A stretch of 19,192 bases of DNA from Acetobacteraceae bacterium (GCA_027323595.1 DAHWBL010000247.1:1-19192); one strand, 5' to 3'. Counted from the stretch's first letter, positions 7,546 to 14,983 are shown. Made by a program: numbers and translations. Notes: generated from the letters alone by a model not told the origin.

Positions 7546-7592
7546 GAGCAACATCGCGCAGACCGGAATCGGTCTGCGCGATAAAGTTGCTC
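7546..7592. repeat. Long palindrome with GAGCAAC/GTTGCTC ends
   Basis: The left arm is GAGCAAC plus ATCGCGCAGACCG (7546-7565) and the right arm is CGGTCTGCGCGAT plus GTTGCTC (7570-7592). All 20 pairs match; the loop is GAAT and three A bases (7583-7585) are bulged. The architecture, with a centre GGAATC and TAGAGC at the outer end, resembles dispersed palindromic elements of alphaproteobacterial genomes. It lies between the divergent hpnL-like and dehydrogenase genes, so a simple terminator role is unlikely. Confidence 0.75.
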
Positions 7593-7608
7593 GCGCATCA
7601 TATGGCTG

Positions 7609-7657
7609 GAGCGGTTTCACAGCGTCGATGCTGATGACGATCAGGGTGAAACCGCTC
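7609..7657. repeat. Second palindrome with GAGCGGTTTCAC/GTGAAACCGCTC ends
   Basis: Perfect 12-base arms, GAGCGGTTTCAC at 7609-7620 and GTGAAACCGCTC at 7646-7657, enclose 25 bases with only weak self-complementarity. The element ends in GCTCTAG at 7660, inverse to the TTAGAGC that opens the first palindrome at 7543. The two may therefore form one composite element of about 117 bp. It ends 33 bases before the dehydrogenase start. Confidence 0.7.
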
Positions 7658-7692
7658 TAGGCTTGACGCAGAACCGACGGGGAAAACCGACC

Positions 7693-8655
7693 ATGCAGCG
7701 CATCGCCTTGCTCGACGACTACCACCGCCTCGCCCTGTCGCTCGCCGACTGGTCATCGGTGCGCGCCCGCGCCGAGATCGTCGCCTTCGACCATAATCTC
7801 TCGGTGCCCGACCAGGCCGCCGCCGCGTTGGCCGATTTCGACGCCATCGCGCTGATCCGTGAACGCATGCCGGTGCCGCGCGCGCTGATCGAGCGCCTGC
7901 CGCGGCTGAAATTCATCGCCGTCACCGGCAAGCACAACCGCACGCTCGACCTCGATGCCTGCGCCGAGCGCGGTATCACCGTCTCGCACTCCTCCGATCG
8001 CGGCCCCGGCGCCAACGGCACCCCCGAACTGGCCTGGGCGCTGATCCTGGCCAGCGTGCGCCACGTCGCCTTCGAGGACCGCGCCATGCGCGCCGGCAAA
8101 TGGCAGACCACGCTCGGCCCGGTGCTGTTCGGCAAGACCCTCGGGCTGCTGGGCCTGGGCAAGATCGGTCGCCGCATGGCCGAGATCGCGCGGGTGTTCG
8201 GCATGAATGTCGTCGCCTGGAGCCCCAACCTCACCGCCGAGGCCGCCGCCGCGGTCGGCGTGCGCCGGGTGGACAAGGCCGAATTGTTCCGCCTCGCGGA
8301 TGTGGTCAGCATCCATCTGGTGCTCGGCCCGCGCAGCCTGGGTTTGGTCGGCGCCGCCGAGTTCGCGCTGATGAAACCCACCGCCTTCATCGTCAACACC
8401 TCGCGCGGCCCGATCATCGACGAGGACGCGCTGGTCGCCGCCCTGGCCGCGCGCCAGATCGCCGGTGCCGCGATCGACGTCTACGACATCGAACCGCTGC
8501 CCGCCGACCATCGGCTGCGGCAGATCGAGAATCTCACCCTGTCACCGCATCTGGGCTACTGCACCACGGATAATTTCAAGGTGTTCTACGAAGACACCGC
8601 CGAAGCGCTCGCCGCATGGCTCGACGGCGCGCCGATCCGACTCATGGACCATTGA
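7693..8655 (+). CDS. D-2-hydroxyacid dehydrogenase family NAD(P)-dependent oxidoreductase
   Basis: A 320-residue protein with the D-isomer 2-hydroxyacid dehydrogenase pattern. The Rossmann glycine motif is LGLLGLGKIGRRMA (about 149-162). The catalytic triad is visible as R238 in NTSRGPIIDE, E267 in VYDIEPLP and H286 in LSPHLGYCT. The family reduces 2-keto acids to D-2-hydroxy acids or oxidises phosphoglycerate- and glyoxylate-like substrates; this divergent branch is not a classical SerA because the length and the lack of an ACT domain argue against it. I chose the ATG at 7693; an upstream in-frame TTG at 7663 overlaps repeat-derived sequence and is unlikely. The substrate is unknown. Confidence 0.88.
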   Translation: MQRIALLDDYHRLALSLADWSSVRARAEIVAFDHNLSVPDQAAAALADFDAIALIRERMPVPRALIERLPRLKFIAVTGKHNRTLDLDACAERGITVSHSSDRGPGANGTPELAWALILASVRHVAFEDRAMRAGKWQTTLGPVLFGKTLGLLGLGKIGRRMAEIARVFGMNVVAWSPNLTAEAAAAVGVRRVDKAELFRLADVVSIHLVLGPRSLGLVGAAEFALMKPTAFIVNTSRGPIIDEDALVAALAARQIAGAAIDVYDIEPLPADHRLRQIENLTLSPHLGYCTTDNFKVFYEDTAEALAAWLDGAPIRLMDH

Positions 8656-8676
8656 ACCGACGCCAGCGGCAGCCCG

Positions 8677-9378
8677 TCAGCCGAGCGCGCCCGCCAGCGC
8701 CTCGGCGGTGCGGCCGTTGGCGATGGTCGCCGCCCGGCCGTTCCAGCTCACCCCGCCGATCCGCGCGAACGCATGGTCCACCCCCGGATAGACCCAGGCC
8801 CGGATCGCGCCATTGCCCGCCACCCCCGACAGAATCGCCGCGCGCGCCGGCGGCGGGACGAACTTGTCGCCCTCGGCGATATGCACCAGCAGCGGCCTGC
8901 CGATCGTGCCGGCCTCGCCCACCAGCCCGTCCAGCCCGACCCCGTAATAGGACACGTTCACATCCGCGTCGGACCGCAGCGCCATCAAAAACGCCATCCG
9001 TCCACCCAGGCAGAACCCCATCGTCCCGGCGCGTCCGTTGCCGCCATCGAGCGTCCGCGCGACCGCGAGCGTCGCCTTCAGATCCTCGACTCCCTTGTCC
9101 TGATCAAAGGCGTTCATCAGCGCGAAGGCCTGCTGCCACTCCGCCTCGCTCTTGTCGGTGATGTCCACGCCCGGCGTGATGCGCCAGAACAGATCGGGGC
9201 AGATCGCGATGAACCCCATATCGGCGATCCAGTCGCAGGTCTGGCGCATCGCCGCGTTGACGCCGAATATCTCCTGGATGACCACCACCACGCCGGTCGC
9301 GGCGCCACCCGCGGGGCGCGCCACATAGGCATCAAAGCCGCCGCTGCCATCGGTCGCTTTAATCGTGATGCTGGCCAT
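8677..9378 (-). CDS. Dienelactone hydrolase family protein
   Basis: A 233-residue alpha/beta hydrolase of the dienelactone hydrolase family. The nucleophile elbow is GFCLGG with C123. The other triad members are D171 in AEGDKFVP and H202 in GVDHAFAR. E36 in QEIFGV matches the conserved glutamate that interacts with the resting Cys in characterised carboxymethylenebutenolidases. Known members open dienelactone to maleylacetate in chlorocatechol pathways, but many family members have other or unknown esters as substrates. It begins 14 bases after the stop of the PLP decarboxylase, so the two are probably co-transcribed. It converges with the hydroxyacid dehydrogenase. A link to the oxygenase cluster about 3.6 kb away is possible but not supported by operon structure. 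Confidence 0.85.
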   Translation of the reverse strand: MASITIKATDGSGGFDAYVARPAGGAATGVVVVIQEIFGVNAAMRQTCDWIADMGFIAICPDLFWRITPGVDITDKSEAEWQQAFALMNAFDQDKGVEDLKATLAVARTLDGGNGRAGTMGFCLGGRMAFLMALRSDADVNVSYYGVGLDGLVGEAGTIGRPLLVHIAEGDKFVPPPARAAILSGVAGNGAIRAWVYPGVDHAFARIGGVSWNGRAATIANGRTAEALAGALG

Positions 9379-9392
9379 GCCCGGTCTCCGGT

Positions 9393-10523
9393 TCAGATGT
9401 AATGCTCGGCCAGCGGCGCGAAACCGTTGAACGCCTGCGCCGCATAGGTGGTCACATACGCGCCGGTGGACAGCAGCTCCACCCGCTCGCCGCTGCGCAG
9501 CGCCAGCGGCAGCCGATAGCCGGCGCGCTCATACATGATGTCCGCCCCGTCGCAGGTCGGCCCGGCGATCGCCACCGGCCCGTCCGCCGCGCCGTCATGC
9601 GGCGTGACGATGCGATATTTGATCGCCTCGCCCTCGGTTTCCGCCAACCCGCCAAAGCGACCGACATCGAGATACACCCACCGCCGCCCATCGGTTGCGC
9701 CGCGCGCGCTCACCAGCACCACCTCGCTGCTGACCACCCCGGCATCGCCCACCATGAACCGCCCCGGCTCGATCAGCATGCGCGGCAGCGCGTTGCCGAA
9801 ATGCGTGGTCATCGCGCCCATGATCGCGCGCGCGAAATCATCGATCCCGGGCACGTCGGACTGATAGCGCACCGGAAACCCGCCACCCAGATTGACCATG
9901 CGCAGATCGACCCCCGCCTCGGACAGGTCGGTGAACAGCATCGCCACCTTGCCGATCGCCGCCTCATAGGACGCGGTCGAGGTCTGCTGGCTGCCAACAT
10001 GAAACGACAGCCCGAACGGATCGAGCCCCAGATCGCCGGCGCGCAGCATCAGCTCGCGGCCATGCTCGATCGAGGTGCCGAACTTGCGCGACAGCGGCCA
10101 GTCCGCGCCCTGGTTCTCCACCAGCAGACGGCAATAGACGCGGCTGCCCGGCGCCCACTCGGCGAGCTTTTGCAGCTCCTCGATCGAATCGAAGGCGAAC
10201 ATCGGCACGCCGGCCTCATAGGCGCGGCGGATCGCGCCGACCTTCTTGATGGTGTTGCCGAAGCTGATCCGGTCGGCCACAGCCCCAGCGGCGAGGCACA
10301 TCTCGATCTCTTCCCAGCTCGCCGCGTCGAACGACGAGCCGAGTCCGACCAGCCGCCGCAGAATCGGGCCCGCCGGATTCGCCTTGACCGCGTAATAGAT
10401 CTGCGCGAGCGGCAGCGCCGTGCGCAGCGCGGCGTAGTTCTCCTCGACACGATCGACATCGAGCACCAGACACGGCGTGGCCGGCTGTTGATGCGACAGG
10501 AAACGGGCGATTTTGGGCGTCAT
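9393..10523 (-). CDS. Ornithine/lysine decarboxylase, group IV (alanine-racemase fold) PLP enzyme
   Basis: A 376-residue enzyme with all landmarks of fold-type III decarboxylases: YAVKANP with the PLP lysine K48, HVGSQ at 175-179, NLGGGF at 211-216, EPGRF at 252-256 for phosphate binding, and CDGADIMYE with C324 and D325 from the partner subunit. The length and the VKANP/CDGADI pattern fit the eukaryote-like ornithine or lysine/ornithine decarboxylases of alphaproteobacteria rather than LysA, which is longer and reads differently. The product would be putrescine (or cadaverine), the entry to polyamine synthesis. The ATG at 10521-10523 is preceded by GGAGG about ten bases away. The frame stays open further upstream, but that part does not resemble the family. 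A 300-base gap precedes it. Confidence 0.88.
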   Translation of the reverse strand: MTPKIARFLSHQQPATPCLVLDVDRVEENYAALRTALPLAQIYYAVKANPAGPILRRLVGLGSSFDAASWEEIEMCLAAGAVADRISFGNTIKKVGAIRRAYEAGVPMFAFDSIEELQKLAEWAPGSRVYCRLLVENQGADWPLSRKFGTSIEHGRELMLRAGDLGLDPFGLSFHVGSQQTSTASYEAAIGKVAMLFTDLSEAGVDLRMVNLGGGFPVRYQSDVPGIDDFARAIMGAMTTHFGNALPRMLIEPGRFMVGDAGVVSSEVVLVSARGATDGRRWVYLDVGRFGGLAETEGEAIKYRIVTPHDGAADGPVAIAGPTCDGADIMYERAGYRLPLALRSGERVELLSTGAYVTTYAAQAFNGFAPLAEHYI

Positions 10524-10823
10524 CGCACTCTGCCTCCGATAGGATGGCCACCCATGAAGCCGGTGGGCCGGGTTAACGAAACGGTCGAACGAACCAGCGA
10601 CCAGACGATTGCCAGAACGCTTGACGTCGTTGCGTAACCAAACCCAAACCGCTGGGGGCCAGAGGCACGTGCGTTGCTGCGTGGAGGCGGCACTTAGGAC
10701 TGTGCGAGGGGTGCTGCAAGCGAAAATTTGTCTGGCGCTGCCAGCGCAGATCAGTGCTCTGTCCTGCACTCAGCGCAACGCTCGGTCCGCCGCCGATTCG
10801 CGGCGCCGCAACATGAGGCAGCG
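10524..10823. other. Gene-free 300-base divergent region
   Basis: This region separates the divergent decarboxylase and yihY-like genes and must hold both promoters. No protein-coding sequence looks real here. A short perfect inverted repeat GCGCTG-C-CAGCGC lies at 10735-10747. A long minus-strand leader of the decarboxylase could host regulatory RNA such as the speF motif known from alphaproteobacterial ornithine decarboxylase genes, but I could not recognise its conserved parts by eye. Confidence 0.5.
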
Positions 10824-11750
10824 ATGCCCGCAACACCCGACATAACGGCCTCCGCGGCCGCCCCGCACCCCGGCCTGGCCGTGCCGACCCCCTTCGCCCT
10901 GCCCCGGCGCGGCTGGCTCGCGGCGCTGCGCCGCACCGCGCGCGCCATGCGCTCGGACCGCGCCGGCCTCGCCGCCGCCGGCTGTGCCTTCTGGGGCACG
11001 CTGGCGCTGTTTCCCGCGCTGTCGATGCTGGTGCTGATCTACGGGCTGGTGTTCGACCCCCGCACCGTCCTGCCGCAGCTTGCGCTGCTGCACGGCGTGA
11101 TCCCCGATGCCGCCTATCTGCTGATCAGCCGCAGCCTGCACCTGCTGCTGGCCAAGCGGCAGGCGCATCTGGGTCTTGGCATCGCGCTCAGCACGCTGAT
11201 CACCCTGTGGGGCGCCACCACCGGCGCACGCGCCCTGCTCGGCGCGCTCGACCTCGCCTATGACGTGCGCGGGCGGCGGAGCTTCCTGCGCTTCCACCTC
11301 ACCGCCCTGGCGCTCACCCTGGGCAGTCTGGTCGTGGTGGCCGCCGCGATCGCGGTGGTGGTGCTGCTGCCCGCCGGGCTGTCGATGGCGCACGAGTTCG
11401 GCCTGGGCAGCCGCGCCACCCAGTTGCGCGTCGCCCGGCTGATCGGCCATCTCGCCTTGTGGCTGGCGGTGCCCGGCCTGCTCGCCCTGCTCTATCGCCA
11501 CGGCCCGGCGCGGCGGGCCGTCGGCTGGGCCTGGGTCGCCCCCGGCGCGCTCATCGCCGCCGCGATCTGGCTCGCCGCGTCACTGCTGTTCAGCTTCTAT
11601 CTCGGCGACATCGCCCGCCGCGACCTCACCTACGGCCCGCTCGGCGCCGTCGCCGGGCTCATGCTGTGGCTGTGGGTGACCAACTACGCCGTGCTGCTCG
11701 GCGCCGAGCTGAACGCGGCGCTCGAACACCAGGCCGGCCGCGCCGAGTAG
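10824..11750 (+). CDS. YihY/BrkB-family integral membrane protein
   Basis: A 308-residue polytopic protein with the YihY/virulence-factor-BrkB pattern: RSDRAGLAAAGCAFWGTLALFPALSMLVLIYGL near the N-terminus, a central segment with the NxA-like TGARALLGALDLAYDV, and a C-terminal YGPLGAVAGLMLWLWVTNYAVLLGAELNA, the most conserved part of the family. About six transmembrane helices are visible. The family was once misnamed ribonuclease BN; its molecular role is unresolved and some members are implicated in export or envelope functions. I chose the ATG at 10824, which follows GAGGCA; in-frame upstream codons back to 10728 do not look coding. It stands alone, divergent from the decarboxylase gene. 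Confidence 0.85.
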   Translation: MPATPDITASAAAPHPGLAVPTPFALPRRGWLAALRRTARAMRSDRAGLAAAGCAFWGTLALFPALSMLVLIYGLVFDPRTVLPQLALLHGVIPDAAYLLISRSLHLLLAKRQAHLGLGIALSTLITLWGATTGARALLGALDLAYDVRGRRSFLRFHLTALALTLGSLVVVAAAIAVVVLLPAGLSMAHEFGLGSRATQLRVARLIGHLALWLAVPGLLALLYRHGPARRAVGWAWVAPGALIAAAIWLAASLLFSFYLGDIARRDLTYGPLGAVAGLMLWLWVTNYAVLLGAELNAALEHQAGRAE

Positions 11751-11790
11751 ATCGATATCAGGGGACTGGAATCGCACAGCACTTAGGCTC

Positions 11791-11928
11791 ATGAAATTGC
11801 TCGAAAAATACAAACAAGTCTTTGACAAGGAGCCGAAGCGGTCAGCGCCTCCCTTCGACCAGGAACCGCCAAGCGTTATTTCTGTGCCCGGTGAGAGCCA
11901 AAATCGCCGCAACATACGGGCGACCTGA
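11791..11928 (+). CDS. Possible small protein or gene remnant of 45 residues
   Basis: An open frame encodes MKLLEKYKQVFDKEPKRSAP and continues to RRNIRAT. It lies in the less GC-rich stretch that opens the chrB island. The N-terminal third is rich in Lys, Glu and Tyr and could form a helix; the middle is Pro-rich. The ribosome-binding site is weak (AGG only three bases before ATG). I do not recognise the sequence. It may be the truncated start of a mobile-element gene or chance. If real, it converges with chrB. Confidence 0.22.
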   Translation: MKLLEKYKQVFDKEPKRSAPPFDQEPPSVISVPGESQNRRNIRAT

Positions 11929-11952
11929 TCGCTTGCGCGTTATCCCGAAGCC

Positions 11953-12969
11953 CTACAACTGACCGATTTTCCCGGTGGTTTTTCGGCCCTTGCCCTGGTC
12001 TTTTCTGTTGCCAAAATACGCATACAGATCGTCGAACAGCGCCAGCCCGCGAGCGATCCGGTCGTCGTCGTGCCCTTGCGAGGCACAAAGTCCCGCAATG
12101 ACATGAGCAATCCCAGCCGTTTCCTCGCGGCCGAACTTGTCGTCCTTCAGATCGATGTCATGCACGACCTCGGCGATGAATCTCAGGGCGGCGTCGTCCA
12201 GGCCGATCCGCTCAAGCAGGGTTTCGAACGTGCATCTGTCGCCGACATGGGTGAATTCGGCGTCGAACATATCGAACCGCACTTCCCCCGGAACCGCGTC
12301 ATAGCGCTTACCGGCCACGAACTTGAATTGCGCCTCGGGATCGATAAATCGCCGGACCAGCCAGGCGCAGGCGATGCGGTCCACATGCACTCCCTGGCGC
12401 GTCACCCAGATTCTGCCTTTTAGATCATCTGGCATGGGTGCGTTGGGCAAAGGGGATGGCCGGAATTGCGAGGCGGTTTCGCCCAGACGCGCGCCGATGG
12501 CGCAGAGCATTGCCTCAACCGCCAACTGTCCGGAAGCACCGAAAAAATCGACCCTGCTCACTTCAGCGTGACGACGCCGCAGACGCCTCAGCGCGTCCTG
12601 GCTGTCGGCAGGCGCCTCAACCGGGCATGACGCAAGCGCGCTCGACAGATCGCGCAGCTCTCTGGCGATGTCCTCATAATCGGCATTGCGTGCGGCGTCG
12701 AACAACGCGCGAACATCGCCGTCATTCAGGCCGTCGATCAGGGAGGCATCGCAAATCATACCTTCCCCGCCGGATTGTTTGACCTCGCGCAGCAGCCAAT
12801 GGAAATCCTCAAGCGCCTGCTCACTCGCGGGCAGCACATAAACTGCGTTCTTAACCGAAATCGCGCCCAGTACCCGCAGCCGGCGCCAGATTTTGACGCG
12901 CATATAGGCCGGCTTTGGCGCAAGCTGGTGGATCAGCAAAAGCCAGGACCTGGCGGCCGGCGCGGGCAT
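11953..12969 (-). CDS. chrB: ChrB-like chromate resistance regulatory protein
   Basis: A 338-residue protein with the two ChrB parts. The N-terminal domain opens with SWLLLIHQLAPKPAYMRVKIWRRL and AVYVLPASEQALEDFHWLL. The C-terminal domain begins at GRIWVTRQGVHVDRIACAWLVRRFIDPEA and ends with the EVVHDIDLKD segment. In Ochrobactrum-type systems ChrB senses chromate and controls the chr operon, which includes the ChrA efflux pump. No chrA lies in this window. I chose the ATG at 12967-12969 because GAGGAT lies six bases upstream; ATGs at 12993 and 13002 have no such site and fall within the palindrome. Base composition is lower in GC than the flanking genes, suggesting acquisition. The gene symbol reflects family membership; chromate resistance itself is not shown. 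Confidence 0.8.
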   Translation of the reverse strand: MPAPAARSWLLLIHQLAPKPAYMRVKIWRRLRVLGAISVKNAVYVLPASEQALEDFHWLLREVKQSGGEGMICDASLIDGLNDGDVRALFDAARNADYEDIARELRDLSSALASCPVEAPADSQDALRRLRRRHAEVSRVDFFGASGQLAVEAMLCAIGARLGETASQFRPSPLPNAPMPDDLKGRIWVTRQGVHVDRIACAWLVRRFIDPEAQFKFVAGKRYDAVPGEVRFDMFDAEFTHVGDRCTFETLLERIGLDDAALRFIAEVVHDIDLKDDKFGREETAGIAHVIAGLCASQGHDDDRIARGLALFDDLYAYFGNRKDQGKGRKTTGKIGQL

Positions 12970-12975
12970 GTCCGT

Positions 12976-12981
12976 ATCCTC
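12976..12981 (-). promoter_or_regulatory. Ribosome-binding site that decides the chrB start
   Basis: On the minus strand the sequence reads GAGGAT, six bases before the ATG at 12969. The two upstream in-frame ATGs (12993, 13002) lack a purine-rich site and overlap the palindromic element, so the shorter protein is preferred. Confidence 0.5.
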
Positions 12982-12991
12982 GGGAACGCTC

Positions 12992-13040
12992 ATGATATGC
13001 ATGTATCATTTTTATTGACTCGATGAAACAATGGTATCAT
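12992..13040. promoter_or_regulatory. AT-rich divergent control region with repeated ATGATA/TATCAT elements
   Basis: An 18-base palindrome, ATGATA-TGCATG-TATCAT, lies at 12992-13009, and a third TATCAT lies at 13035-13040. Read on the minus strand, ATGATAC occurs twice with a 31-base offset, close to three helical turns. The TATCAT at 13035-13040 matches a -10 box at five of six positions for the plus-strand gene; TTGACT at 13015-13020 is too close (14 bases) and TTTATT at 13011-13016 is at 18 bases. The region is far more AT-rich than its surroundings. Control by ChrB is inference from position. Confidence 0.45.
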
Positions 13041-13068
13041 CAGATGTCGCACGAGACGGAGGGACGTG

Positions 13069-14004
13069 ATGGAAAAGCTCCTTGCGATGGCAGGGTTGGC
13101 ACTTTTGATGACAGTCGCGCCCCGCGCCCATGCTGCGGAGTTCGATTGGACGAAAGTGGATCAGGAGATCGGGAAAAATGGCACGATGGCGCCGGGCGAT
13201 GTCCACAAGATTGGACTGCCCCGAACCGATCTGCGTGTAACCCTTGCCGGCGTCGAACTGAAACCTACTTTCGCGTTGGGGTCCCATCTCGAGTTCAAGA
13301 TGATGGGGAAATCCGCGATGCTCATGGGCGACCTGGTTCTGACAGGCGACGAGGTCCAACCGGTGATGCAAACCCTGACCCAGGGCGGGGTCGAGATTTC
13401 CGCGCTCCACAACCATCTCATCGGGACCGATCCTGCAATCTTTTACATGCATGTCGGCGGCCTCGGCGATCCTGTGAAGTTGGCGACGACGCTGCATTCT
13501 GCCCTTGCCCTCACCAAGACGCCCTTGACCAGCCCGTCAAGCTCTGCGTCGCAAGGCGCGATCGACCTCGACACCTCCGCAATCGACGCGGTGCTGCGCA
13601 CTCATGGCGCCGTCGCCGGGGGCATATATCAATTCAGCATACCACGTGGTGACACGATCCATCAGGGCGGTATGACAATCCCACCGGCCATGGGCACGGC
13701 AATCGCAATCAATTTTCAGCCAACTGGCCGCGGCAGAGCCGCGATCACAGGCGATTTCGTCCTGCTGGCGCACGAGGTCAATCCAGTGCTGCGCGCGCTG
13801 CGCGAACACGGCATCGCGGTAACCGCGCTGCATAATCACATGCTCGATGACGATCCGCACCTATTCTACATGCACTTTTGGGCAATCGATGACGCCGCGA
13901 CGCTGGCGCGCGGTCTTCGCGCCGCGCTCGATCAGGTCAATACGAGACGGAGCACATCTGCGCTCACGCGAAGCGACGCGCGCGCAAAGCCATTGCCGCC
14001 CTGA
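13069..14004 (+). CDS. Secreted protein with two LppY/LpqO (DUF1259) domains
   Basis: A 311-residue protein. Residues 1-23 form a signal peptide (hydrophobic LLAMAGLALLMTV, cleavage after AHA), so it should be periplasmic. Two DUF1259-type repeats follow, about 25-150 and 165-290. Each ends in a near-identical block: HNHLIGTDPAIFYMHVGG at 114-131 and HNHMLDDDPHLFYMHFWA at 255-272. The conserved His and Asp residues suggest metal binding, but no activity is known to me for the family. The ATG at 13069 follows a strong GGAGGGA; a GTG three bases upstream is possible. It is divergent from chrB and shares the AT-rich control region, which suggests a common stress or metal response. Confidence 0.75.
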   Translation: MEKLLAMAGLALLMTVAPRAHAAEFDWTKVDQEIGKNGTMAPGDVHKIGLPRTDLRVTLAGVELKPTFALGSHLEFKMMGKSAMLMGDLVLTGDEVQPVMQTLTQGGVEISALHNHLIGTDPAIFYMHVGGLGDPVKLATTLHSALALTKTPLTSPSSSASQGAIDLDTSAIDAVLRTHGAVAGGIYQFSIPRGDTIHQGGMTIPPAMGTAIAINFQPTGRGRAAITGDFVLLAHEVNPVLRALREHGIAVTALHNHMLDDDPHLFYMHFWAIDDAATLARGLRAALDQVNTRRSTSALTRSDARAKPLPP

Positions 14005-14225
14005 CGCAGCACCGAGTGCGATGTACGAGGCTTTGAATGCCTGCTGATTACCATTACTTATACAAAATGAAAGGAAAAAACGACGTGCCGATAATTGATT
14101 TTTTCAAATGGTCGTCCATTGCTGCCGTCTCATCGAACCCGCGGCCTGCCCTCGGCGGATCATCGCTTTTGGGGGATTTGGCGGCCGATATTCTCCCGCC
14201 GGCCGCGATGAACAGAAGCCCTCGC
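14005..14225. other. Junction region between the lower-GC island and the outer-membrane protein gene
   Basis: The first half is AT-rich and then GC content rises sharply near 14130-14160. An ATG at 14037 with GAGG six bases upstream opens a frame that runs without a stop into the following gene. This would add 63 residues before its signal peptide, so I do not treat it as the true start. It may be the remnant of a gene left at an island boundary. Confidence 0.35.
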
Positions 14226-14951
14226 ATGAACCAGCCACATCGCCTCGCCAACGCGGGCCACGTCATCTGCCTCGCCGCGATCTTCATCGGCGCGCTCTGC
14301 GCCAGCACCCCGGCGCAGGCGTTCTGGCTGCTCGGCTTCTCCACCGCCGACACCCTGCCCCCCGGCGGCCTTGGCGCGATCGCGGGCACCGGCGGGCAAT
14401 ACAGCTCGGTGGGCGACCCGGCGAAGAACAGCTTCACCCCGTTCCTGCCACATGCCGGCTTCCGCCTCGGCCTGCTCGACAATCTCGACATCGGCTACCG
14501 CCTGACCCAGACGCCGCTGCCCTTCTCCGGCGTCGGCCCCACGCTGGGCAGCGAGATCGACCTGAAATACCGCCTCACCCCGCCCGACGCGGCCTGGCAG
14601 ACCGCCATCGTCGTCGGCGGCGCCTTCGCCTATCTGCAGATCGCCGGACAGACCAAGACCGCCCTCAGCCCTGGCATCGACCTGGTCGTCAGCCACGCGC
14701 TCACCCCCGAAACCGCGCTGATCGGCGAACTCCGCTACGTCTACACCGAAATCCCCACCGGCCCCGGCGGCGGCCCGGCCAATTACGTCCACGCGCTCGG
14801 CGGCGACCTCGGCGCCCGCTTCGCGATCACCAAGACGGTCAGCCTGGTCCCAGAGGTCGGGCTGTTCGATCTCACCGGCCAGATCGCCGGCCGCCGCAGC
14901 AACGGCATCGGCGCGCAATACGGCGCGGTGCTTGCGTTTCGGGTGTGGTGA
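14226..14951 (+). CDS. Probable outer-membrane beta-barrel protein
   Basis: A 241-residue protein with an N-terminal signal peptide: a basic start, then CLAAIFIGALCASTPAQA with cleavage before FWLLG. The mature part alternates polar and hydrophobic residues in strand-like blocks, such as FRLGLLDNLDIGYRLTQ, SEIDLKYRLTPP, ALIGELRYVYTEI and ARFAITKTVSLVPEVGLF. It ends in aromatic AFRVW, the usual C-terminal signature for Bam-dependent barrels. This pattern indicates a small outer-membrane barrel of about eight to ten strands. I do not recognise a specific family. The start could also be the ATG at 14208; both lack a strong ribosome-binding site. The methyltransferase gene follows after 43 bases. 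Confidence 0.65.
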   Translation: MNQPHRLANAGHVICLAAIFIGALCASTPAQAFWLLGFSTADTLPPGGLGAIAGTGGQYSSVGDPAKNSFTPFLPHAGFRLGLLDNLDIGYRLTQTPLPFSGVGPTLGSEIDLKYRLTPPDAAWQTAIVVGGAFAYLQIAGQTKTALSPGIDLVVSHALTPETALIGELRYVYTEIPTGPGGGPANYVHALGGDLGARFAITKTVSLVPEVGLFDLTGQIAGRRSNGIGAQYGAVLAFRVW

Positions 14952-14983
14952 CGTCCAGGCTGGCGTGATGCCCGCGTAACGAT

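Noticed and set aside
9402..10637. Plus-strand frame of 411 codons opposite the PLP decarboxylase
   Set aside because: The minus frame contains the full set of decarboxylase motifs; this frame has none.
10735..10747. Short inverted repeat GCGCTG-C-CAGCGC
   Set aside because: Short GC-only palindromes are expected by chance at this base composition; no terminator T run follows and the position between divergent genes gives it no clear role.
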